Source: Bacillota bacterium
Lineage (GTDB): Bacteria > Bacillota > Dethiobacteria > DTU022 > JAAZDU01
Direction: 5' to 3'
Assembly: GCA_012512665.1 (NCBI GenBank)
Contig: JAAZDU010000180.1
Coordinates: 1 to 12,249 of the forward strand
Length of the DNA stretch: 12,249 nucleotides
Of this stretch, positions 7,181 through 12,249 are shown in pieces; the stretch's first letter is position 1, and each line of letters begins with the position of its first letter. The notes below the pieces were generated by a model, which saw only the letters and a program-made list of their open reading frames with translations, did not search any database and was not told the DNA's origin. Both the position numbers and the translations under genes were made by a program.

Positions 7181-7263
7181 CCTTTTTAGGCCCCCTTGTT
7201 TTTCTTCTGGCATTTGTATAACTTGAAGAATTCCACAAAGAGCTTCTTATCCCTTCCTCAACA

Positions 7264-7291
7264 TTGATTTTATTAAGGTAAAGAGTATCTT
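7264..7291 (+). promoter_or_regulatory. Candidate promoter for the DUF1540 gene
   Basis: TTGATT (7264-7269) and TATCTT (7286-7291) are 16 bases apart and lie about 60 bases before the GTG at 7351. It is moderate at best. The 170-base divergent gap 7181-7350 must also serve paaK on the other strand, for which no convincing -35/-10 pair was found by eye. Confidence 0.3.
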
Positions 7292-7350
7292 TTTCCCCTT
7301 TAATATTTTTTTTGATCGAGGAAAAACTAACTTTTGAGGAGGTGTAGCTG

Positions 7351-7719
7351 GTGCCGAAAGTAAAATGTGTTGTCCAAAATTGTGCCCATAACATCAGAGG
7401 GGAAAGCTGCAACGCTGGCAAGATAGACATTAAAGGCATTGATGCACAAGCAGAAGAGTACACTGATTGCGGCACCTTTATACAGCGAGGCGGCATGTCA
7501 ACTATTCAGTCCTGGAGCAATATTAACCTGGGAGGGGTTTTAATGTCGTCTTTCGGCGGCAGCCAGGATCAGCTCAACCCCAGAGTTACCTGTGTAGTGC
7601 AAAGCTGCCGCTTCCATGGAGAGGATCATACCTGTACTGCAGATGCCATCGATGTCCGCAACAAGGAATCATTTTCCACCGAGATGACACGCTGTTCTAC
7701 CTACGAAAAAAGAAAATGA
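7351..7719 (+). CDS. Tandem DUF1540 cysteine-rich protein
   Basis: A 122-residue protein starting at GTG 7351, with GAGGAGG (7336-7342) 8 bases upstream. It contains two DUF1540 units. The cysteines are C6, C11, C20, C40 and C81, C86, C95, C115, so both units have exactly the spacing C-x4-C-x8-C-x19-C and repeat with a 75-residue period. The units begin VKCVVQNC and VTCVVQSC and end TDCGTF and TRCSTY. Between them is a linker (about 45-75) rich in Ser, Gly, Gln and Asn. Four conserved cysteines per unit suggest metal (zinc) binding, but no function of DUF1540 is established that I know of; it is common in spore-forming Firmicutes. It is monocistronic, with its own terminator 30 bases after the stop. 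No signal peptide or membrane segment is seen. Confidence 0.85.
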   Translation: MPKVKCVVQNCAHNIRGESCNAGKIDIKGIDAQAEEYTDCGTFIQRGGMSTIQSWSNINLGGVLMSSFGGSQDQLNPRVTCVVQSCRFHGEDHTCTADAIDVRNKESFSTEMTRCSTYEKRK

Positions 7720-7748
7720 CCGTAAGTTTTTAGCTAATAAAATTTTTT

Positions 7749-7771
7749 TGCCCTGGAGCAGGGCATTTTTT
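7749..7771 (+). terminator. Rho-independent terminator of the DUF1540 gene
   Basis: TGCCCT (7749-7754) pairs with AGGGCA (7760-7765) around GGAGC and is followed by six T residues. A run of T just before the stem (7743-7748) does not give a reverse-strand T tract, so it works on the + strand only. Confidence 0.88.
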
Positions 7772-7813
7772 ATGGAGGAGGGGAAAGCTTAGGCTGCCTT
7801 TTTTACTCCAAAA

Positions 7814-7829
7814 ACCCGCAGGAGCGGGT
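7814..7829 (+). other. GC-rich hairpin with AGGA loop between two terminators
   Basis: ACCCGC (7814-7819) pairs perfectly with GCGGGT (7824-7829) around the tetraloop AGGA. No T tract follows, so it is not itself a terminator. It lies in the gene-free stretch 7772-7889 that ends in a second terminator, and may be part of a small RNA or leader. The exposed GGA is the sort of loop that CsrA-type proteins bind, but nothing here proves that. Confidence 0.5.
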
Positions 7830-7859
7830 AAAGCGGCGAAATGAGAGATTATTTAAAAG

Positions 7860-7890
7860 CAGGCGCCTTTTCGGGCTGCCTGTTTTTTTT
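7860..7890 (+). terminator. Second, orphan terminator upstream of the ribonucleotide reductase gene
   Basis: CAGGC-GCC (7860-7867) pairs with GGC-T-GCCTG (7874-7882, T7877 bulged) around TTTTCG and is followed by eight T residues. There is no coding region between it and the previous terminator at 7749-7771. Its last T residues overlap the -35 box of the next promoter, so it also insulates that promoter from upstream reading. Confidence 0.85.
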
Positions 7891-7917
7891 GTCAAAAAAG
7901 CTTAAATCTGGTATACT
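7889..7917 (+). promoter_or_regulatory. Sigma-A-type promoter of the nrdJ operon
   Basis: TTGTCA (7889-7894) and TATACT (7912-7917) are 17 bases apart, and TGG just before the -10 box gives an extended -10 (TGn). Each hexamer has one mismatch to consensus. An inverted repeat, AGCTTA (7899-7904) and TAAGCT (7917-7922), flanks the -10 box and could be an operator. No cobalamin riboswitch is seen between this promoter and the gene. Confidence 0.78.
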
Positions 7918-7950
7918 AAGCTATATTTTACAAAGATTAAATTGAAGTCT

Positions 7951-7958
7951 AAGGAGGT
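7951..7958 (+). promoter_or_regulatory. Ribosome binding site that sets the nrdJ start
   Basis: AAGGAGGT is a near-perfect anti-16S match located 7 bases before TTG 7966. An in-frame TTG at 7942 lies upstream of this site and has no Shine-Dalgarno of its own, so the site argues for the 7966 start. Confidence 0.8.
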
Positions 7959-7965
7959 CCCTGGC

Positions 7966-10311
7966 TTGCCAGCCCCTAATGAAAAGTTTTCTACCATTGC
8001 CAAATTAGTCCGGGAAAGGGGAGAAAGCGCTTCCTTTTCTCGTCAGGAGATGTTTTCTTTCGCCAGTAAATTAAAAGAGGTTCCGCCTACACAGAACTGC
8101 TTGAGCATTGCTGAAAAAAGGTATTTTCGACGCGATGAAAGCGGCAAAGTGATAGAGGATTGGGAGGGCATGCTGAAGCGGGTAGCTAAAGATATTGCTA
8201 CTGCTGATGATGGGGCAGTGGATGAAGACCTTTTTTCCATCTTTTATAAAGTGATGCAAGCCGGCTTATTTTTCCCCAATAGTCCAACTATGATGAATGC
8301 CGGTACACCTGTGCAGCAGCTTCAGGCCTGCTTTGTGTTGCCCATTGAAGATTCTATGGAGAGTATTTTTGAAACTTTAAAGCACTCTGCCCTCATCCAA
8401 AAAAGCGGTGGGGGTATTGGTTATTTTATTGGCAAGCTGCGCCCTAAAGGTTCTATAGTTAAGAGCACAGGGGGGGAGGCCAGCGGCCCGCTTTCTTTTT
8501 TATCCGTTTATAACAAAGTGAGCGATGAGATCCGCCAGGGCGGGAAACGCCGGGGGGCCAGCCTGGCCACCATGCAGTATAACCACCCTGATATCATGGA
8601 TTTTATCGACAGCAAGCGGCACGGCGGAGAACTTAATAATTTTAACATTTCGGTCCGCGTGGATAGCACATTTATGGAGGCGGTCCAAAACGATCAGGAG
8701 TATGAGCTGATCAATCCGCATGATAATCAGCCTACAGGAAAAAAACTGAGGGCCCGCGATGTATTTAACAGAATAGTAGAAAATGCCCACTTAAACGGAG
8801 AACCTGGCCTTTTGTTCTTTGATGCCATTAACCGTGATAACCCCACCCCTCATTTAGGTGATATAGAGGCCACTAACCCCTGCGGGGAACAGCCCCTTTT
8901 GCCCTACGAAAGCTGTAATCTGGGCAGCATCAACCTGGCATACATGTTGAAAAGAGAAGGCGAACGCTTTGTTCCCGATTGGGATAAGATCCGCATGACA
9001 GCTCACATAGCTACCATTTTTTTGGACAGGGTATTGGACCGCAGCAAAGCTCCCTTGCCCCAGATTGAAGAGAGAATGAAAGGGAACCGTAAGATAGGCC
9101 TTGGTATTATGGGCCTAGCCCAATATCTTATCCGCCAGGAGCTAATTTATAGCAGTCAGGAAGGTTTGGCAGCAGCGGAAAAAGTGATGAAAGAAATTGC
9201 TATCCAGTCCAAGGTAACCTCCTGGCAGCTAGCACGGGAATTTGGCACGTTTCCTAATTACAAAGGCTCTGTGTGGGAAAAGCTGGATCTTCCTCAGCGC
9301 AATGCCGTTACTACCACTATTGCTCCCACAGGCTCTCTTTCTATTTTTGCCAGCACTTCTCCCAGTGCAGAGCCTCTTTTTGGCGTCGGCTTTGCCCGCA
9401 ATATTATGGACGGGCGCTTTGTCTATATTGACAGTATTTTTGAAGAGATGTGGCGGGAAAAGACAGGGCATGATCTGCCTGCCCCGCTTAGGAAAAAAAT
9501 AGGGGAAAGAGGTCCTATGGGGATTCAGGACCTGGAGGAGATACCTGCCTCCTTGCGCCGGCTTTTCCTCTGCGCACATGATATTTCCCCTATTGATCAC
9601 GTGCGCATGCAGGCAACCCTGCAAAAATGGGTGGATAATGCTGTTTCCAAAACGGTCAATGCTCCCCATGATGCTACCATAGATGATTGTCGCGAGGTAA
9701 TGTTTCAGGCCTGGCGCCTTGGTGTCAAAGGCATTACGTATTACCGGGATGGTTCGCGAGAGAGGCAGGTGATTACCTCTGTAAAGGATACCAAACAGGG
9801 GACAAAAGCAAAAGAAAGCTTGCGAGGGGTGGTTCCCAGGCAAAGGCCTGAGACTACTTTTGGCCATACAACTCGCAAGCGCATAGGTTTTTGTGGCCGC
9901 CTCTATGTAACGGTCAATAAGGAGATAGCTGAAGACGGGACGGAAAGGGTCTGCGAGGTATTTACTTCCGTAGGGGAGGAAGGCTGTGCACCTCTCTCCA
10001 ATGCCCTGGCTAAGATTATCTCTATTTCTATCAGAGCCGGTGTTGATATCGAGGAGATTGTAGAAAAATTGCGGGAGGAAAAGTGCCCCTCCTGCATCAT
10101 GCATCCCGAAACAACTGTCTTATCCTGCACTGACTTTATCGGGCAGGAGCTAGCTAAAGCAGCAAGGGGAGGTTTCAAAGCAGGTTTTCGCCTCAATGCT
10201 GCTGGGGGGCCGAAGGGCATTCGCATCTGCCCCTCCTGCAAAATTGGCAATATGATCCCTGACGGCCAGTGCTGCTACTGCGATAACTGCGGCTTCAGCA
10301 CCTGTGGTTAA
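7966..10311 (+). CDS. nrdJ: Adenosylcobalamin-dependent (class II) ribonucleoside-diphosphate reductase
   Basis: Makes deoxyribonucleotides using a radical generated from adenosylcobalamin, so it needs no oxygen and no small subunit. The 781-residue reading starts at TTG 7966. It has FFPNSPTMMNAGTP (about 102-115) followed by the first redox cysteine in LQACFVLP (C122), KSGGGIGYFIGKLRP (146-160), the LNNFNISV finger (223-230), the catalytic trio NPCGEQPLLPYESCNLGSIN (N304, C306, E308; second redox cysteine C317) and the phosphate-binding APTGSLSIFAS (453-463). A C-terminal cysteine tail has CPSCKIGN and CCYCDNCGFSTCG (about 755-781), as in the TIGR02504-type class II enzymes, where it is thought to re-reduce the active site. 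Length is normal and no residue of the core is missing. It is followed after one base by an amidohydrolase in the same operon. Class II use fits an anaerobic or micro-aerobic life. Confidence 0.95.
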   Translation: MPAPNEKFSTIAKLVRERGESASFSRQEMFSFASKLKEVPPTQNCLSIAEKRYFRRDESGKVIEDWEGMLKRVAKDIATADDGAVDEDLFSIFYKVMQAGLFFPNSPTMMNAGTPVQQLQACFVLPIEDSMESIFETLKHSALIQKSGGGIGYFIGKLRPKGSIVKSTGGEASGPLSFLSVYNKVSDEIRQGGKRRGASLATMQYNHPDIMDFIDSKRHGGELNNFNISVRVDSTFMEAVQNDQEYELINPHDNQPTGKKLRARDVFNRIVENAHLNGEPGLLFFDAINRDNPTPHLGDIEATNPCGEQPLLPYESCNLGSINLAYMLKREGERFVPDWDKIRMTAHIATIFLDRVLDRSKAPLPQIEERMKGNRKIGLGIMGLAQYLIRQELIYSSQEGLAAAEKVMKEIAIQSKVTSWQLAREFGTFPNYKGSVWEKLDLPQRNAVTTTIAPTGSLSIFASTSPSAEPLFGVGFARNIMDGRFVYIDSIFEEMWREKTGHDLPAPLRKKIGERGPMGIQDLEEIPASLRRLFLCAHDISPIDHVRMQATLQKWVDNAVSKTVNAPHDATIDDCREVMFQAWRLGVKGITYYRDGSRERQVITSVKDTKQGTKAKESLRGVVPRQRPETTFGHTTRKRIGFCGRLYVTVNKEIAEDGTERVCEVFTSVGEEGCAPLSNALAKIISISIRAGVDIEEIVEKLREEKCPSCIMHPETTVLSCTDFIGQELAKAARGGFKAGFRLNAAGGPKGIRICPSCKIGNMIPDGQCCYCDNCGFSTCG

Positions 10312-10312
10312 A

Positions 10313-10336
10313 ATGACAGTGCCCATGACAGTGCCC
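10313..10336 (+). repeat. Perfect 12-base tandem duplication carrying the start codon
   Basis: ATGACAGTGCCC occurs twice in a row at the start of the amidohydrolase gene, so that the protein begins MTVPMTVP. Either ATG (10313 or 10325) could be used, and 12 bases keeps the frame. It looks like a recent slippage duplication of the initiation region. Confidence 0.9.
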
Positions 10337-11527
10337 ATAGTAACTCTTCAAGCAGAAGAAAAACTTAATATTTACAGCGATTCCCTTTTTACAGGCGAAC
10401 AATTTCTTCCTGGAAAGGGTTTTCTTTTGTCTTTAAAGGGGGGCTGCCTTACCAGCATCTGTCCGGCTGGTAGGGAACTTATAAAAGACCGCCTAGCTTT
10501 GGAGAAAACCTTTTCCTGGCCCTTTCAAACAACAGTAATGCCCGGACTGGTGGACTGCCACCTGCACTTGGCCCTTAATGGCAGGGATAAGAGCGCGGGC
10601 AATGTTTTTCGGCCTGAAGACTTTCAGCGGTTATTTAAAGATCTTCTGCAGGCTGGGGTTGTTGCTGCCCGGGACGGTGGCGATGCCCTCTGCCAGGGGC
10701 TGCAGCTTGCTCACTACAGCACCAGGGTCAAAAAAGGTGGTCTGCCTGTACCCCTCATTGTTTCCACGGGGGCAGCCCTTTTTAAAAAAGGGCACTATGG
10801 TTCTTTCCTGGGCAAAGGCTTTGCCTGTATGGCAGAAGCATTCGCCATGCTGGAAGAGCTTGGCCGCAAGGGAGTTGAGCAGGTTAAGATCCTCTTTTCC
10901 GGCATTGTCAGTTTTAACTCCTTGGGTAAGGTGGGCCCTCTCCCCTTTTCGCGGAAAGAGGCCTTTTTTCTTGTAAATAAAGCCCACAGCCTGGGCCTAA
11001 AGGTAATGGCCCACGCCAGCTCCGACGAAGCGGTGCAAATGGCCTTGCAGGCAGGGGCTGACACTATAGAGCACGGTTATTTTGTGCGGCGGAGTACCCT
11101 GGAGCAGATGGCGGAGAAGCAGGTTCCCTGGATCCCCACTTTAGCGCCGGTTACCTTGCAATTAGAAAAAAACGGTTCGCTAGGCAGGAGGCAGCGCCAT
11201 ATCATCGTTGCCACCTGGGAAAGGCAGGGGCGGGCTCTTTTGCTGGCCTACCGCCTGGGTGTCCCCCTGGCGGTGGGGACTGATGCCGGCGCCCCAGGTG
11301 TGGACTTTGGCCGCAGTGTTATTAAAGAAATGCAGCTTTGGGCAGAGGCAGGTTTGCCCCTGCAGCAGATTTTGCGCAGCGCCACCTTGGAAGGAGCCAG
11401 GGTTATGGGAAAGGAAAAGGAGCTTGGGCGGATTGAGCCCGGTAAAAAGCCCTGTCTTCTGGTAGTAAGGGGCAATCTTAGGGAGGATTTATCCGGCCTG
11501 GAAAAACCCCTGCTGGTAATTATTTAA
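10313..11527 (+). CDS. Zinc-dependent amidohydrolase family protein (imidazolonepropionase-like)
   Basis: A metal-dependent hydrolase of the amidohydrolase superfamily, 404 residues from ATG 10313. Metal and catalytic residues appear in the canonical order: MPGLVDCHLHL (H83, H85), VKILFSG (K192), VMAHAS (H234), IEHGYF (H254) and GTDAGAP (D324). They are followed by the usual C-terminal SATLEGARVMG and LGRIEPGKKPCLLVV, the second half of the small beta-sandwich. The substrate cannot be predicted; relatives act on cyclic amides, dipeptides and similar C-N bonds. The start is one base after the nrdJ stop (TAA, A, ATG), with no Shine-Dalgarno, so translation is probably coupled to nrdJ. ATG 10325 in the second repeat unit is an alternative. 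No link between its reaction and nucleotide reduction is evident beyond the shared operon. Confidence 0.88.
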   Translation: MTVPMTVPIVTLQAEEKLNIYSDSLFTGEQFLPGKGFLLSLKGGCLTSICPAGRELIKDRLALEKTFSWPFQTTVMPGLVDCHLHLALNGRDKSAGNVFRPEDFQRLFKDLLQAGVVAARDGGDALCQGLQLAHYSTRVKKGGLPVPLIVSTGAALFKKGHYGSFLGKGFACMAEAFAMLEELGRKGVEQVKILFSGIVSFNSLGKVGPLPFSRKEAFFLVNKAHSLGLKVMAHASSDEAVQMALQAGADTIEHGYFVRRSTLEQMAEKQVPWIPTLAPVTLQLEKNGSLGRRQRHIIVATWERQGRALLLAYRLGVPLAVGTDAGAPGVDFGRSVIKEMQLWAEAGLPLQQILRSATLEGARVMGKEKELGRIEPGKKPCLLVVRGNLREDLSGLEKPLLVII

Positions 11528-11584
11528 GAATGTATACATATGTTTGTTGATGGCGTCATCGATCAATGGAGCCTTTTTGAGGGG

Positions 11585-11590
11585 AAGGGG
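11585..11590 (+). promoter_or_regulatory. Ribosome binding site that sets the membrane protein start
   Basis: AAGGGG, within the purine run GAGGGGAAGGGG, lies 6 bases before TTG 11597. The upstream ATG at 11540 has no such site in front of it; just before it is the perfect 10-base palindrome ATGTATACAT (11530-11539). Confidence 0.65.
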
Positions 11591-11596
11591 TGTTTT

Positions 11597-12169
11597 TTGA
11601 AAAAGCCTTTTTTGAAAACCGCCTTTTTTATTTTTTTTACTGTTATGCTCTTGCTTGTCCTTAGTGGCAGTGTACTATTTATTAAGCTGTTTTTGACCGA
11701 CTCTGCTCTGATGTTAAACTTATGGACGATTTTTCTCTTGCTGCTGGTGGCGCTATTCATAGTCCCTGTATTTGTAGGGCTTTATAAAATTTTTTCCGGC
11801 TCCATCTGGCAGCGGTTGCTTTTCGTAGAGGCCGCTGCTTGTGGCCTGGTAGCCTTATATGCCCTGGTTACTATTAGCTTTAACACATATTACTCGAAAT
11901 TTGAAACTTCCAAATGGGTACATTATCCTAGAAAACGTGTTTTAATGGTAGATAACCTTTTGGCAGAACATAGGCTAACTGGCTTGACCGGGGAAGAAGT
12001 AACTAACCTGCTTGGTGAACCTACGGAACCGGCTTATTTCAAGGACGATAATAATATAGTGTATTACCTGGGTCCGGAGCGGGGATTAATCAGTATAGAT
12101 AGCGAGTGGTTGGTGATCTTATTAGATGAGAATAATAAGGTTACCGGAGTTGAAATAAAAAGGGACTAA
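11597..12169 (+). CDS. Three-pass membrane protein with BamE/SmpA-like C-terminal domain
   Basis: No named family is recognised with certainty. Read from TTG 11597 the protein has 190 residues: a basic MKKPFLK start, three hydrophobic segments (about 8-32, 40-63 and 74-95) and a soluble tail (about 100-190). The tail holds GLTGEEVTNLLGEPTEPAYF (129-148), then NIVYYLGPERGLISIDSEWLVILLDENNKVTGVEI. The pattern 'G-T-x-E-E-V-x-x-L-L-G-E-P' plus a final WLVILLDxxNKV strand is like the small BamE/SmpA-type fold found in many bacterial lipoproteins. ATG 11540 would add 19 residues (VDGVIDQWSLFEGKG-type, not signal-like) and has no ribosome binding site, so TTG is preferred. Strand and spacing (69 bases) allow co-transcription with the amidohydrolase; no terminator separates them. 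Function unknown; membrane position is inferred from hydrophobicity. Confidence 0.7.
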   Translation: MKKPFLKTAFFIFFTVMLLLVLSGSVLFIKLFLTDSALMLNLWTIFLLLLVALFIVPVFVGLYKIFSGSIWQRLLFVEAAACGLVALYALVTISFNTYYSKFETSKWVHYPRKRVLMVDNLLAEHRLTGLTGEEVTNLLGEPTEPAYFKDDNNIVYYLGPERGLISIDSEWLVILLDENNKVTGVEIKRD

Positions 12170-12178
12170 GCTTTTTTT
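12157..12178 (+). terminator. Possible weak terminator at the end of the nrdJ operon
   Basis: AAAAAG (12157-12162), which includes the last codons, can pair with CTTTTT (12171-12176) around an eight-base loop, and the T run continues to 12178. The stem is almost all A-U, so termination would be inefficient. The remaining 71 bases to the window edge (12179-12249) show no gene start or other feature. Confidence 0.3.
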
Positions 12179-12249
12179 ATGAAAATTATATTCAGTGAAG
12201 GATATTGCTTCTTTTTCCAGAAATTAAGAAATTGTGTGCCCGTGCAAAG

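Noticed and set aside
7917..7933. NrdR box after the nrdJ -10 (CTATATTTTA)
   Set aside because: Only the left half resembles the NrdR consensus, the right half is poor and no second box at the expected spacing was found.
9229..10104. A 291-codon open frame on the minus strand inside nrdJ
   Set aside because: It is antisense to a conserved, complete class II reductase and has no domain-like pattern or ribosome binding site; it is a shadow frame.
10150..10338. Minus-strand frame over the nrdJ/amidohydrolase junction
   Set aside because: Its MGTVMGTV start is only the reverse reading of the 12-base tandem repeat, and the rest is antisense to the cysteine-rich tail of nrdJ.

Overview
The window looks like chromosome from an anaerobic, low-to-mid GC Firmicute, probably a clostridial or Peptococcaceae-like lineage. 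The reasons are purine-rich GGAGG ribosome binding sites, several GTG and TTG starts, a ferredoxin-dependent 2-oxoacid oxidoreductase, an adenosylcobalamin-type ribonucleotide reductase, a DUF1540 protein and a probable selenoprotein. No mobile element, rRNA, tRNA or CRISPR array was seen. The genus cannot be fixed from the sequence.

Layout. Positions 1-370 hold the 3' end of a DNA-methyltransferase-like gene. A consensus promoter (382-410) follows, then a small gene at 437-703 read through an in-frame UGA. It is a HesB-like 'CC/Se motif' selenoprotein with a SECIS-like hairpin just after the UGA, and it ends at a strong terminator (748-773). A long-chain polyprenyl diphosphate synthase (844-1845) meets, tail to tail with 3 bases between stop codons, a five-gene leftward operon. 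In transcription order that operon is paaK (7180-5879), a double-ACT protein, iorA, iorB and a YtpB/DUF2600-type C35 terpene synthase (2898-1849). To the right are a double DUF1540 protein (7351-7719), two terminators in a row, a consensus promoter, a class II ribonucleotide reductase (7966-10311), a coupled amidohydrolase (10313-11527) and a three-pass membrane protein with a BamE/SmpA-like tail (11597-12169).

How genes work together. IorAB and PaaK form a module converting aryl pyruvates to aryl-acetyl-CoA and linking it to aryl acetates, with reduced ferredoxin and ATP; the ACT protein is the likely amino-acid sensor. The polyprenyl synthase could make the C35 diphosphate used by the YtpB-like enzyme, so the convergent pair may be a sesquarterpene module. 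The selenoprotein is the most striking feature, because a normal gene caller misses it and may instead report an antisense ORF.

Five starts were moved from the longest reading frame to better supported internal positions: YtpB-like (2898), iorA (5275), paaK (7180), ribonucleotide reductase (TTG 7966) and the membrane protein (TTG 11597).
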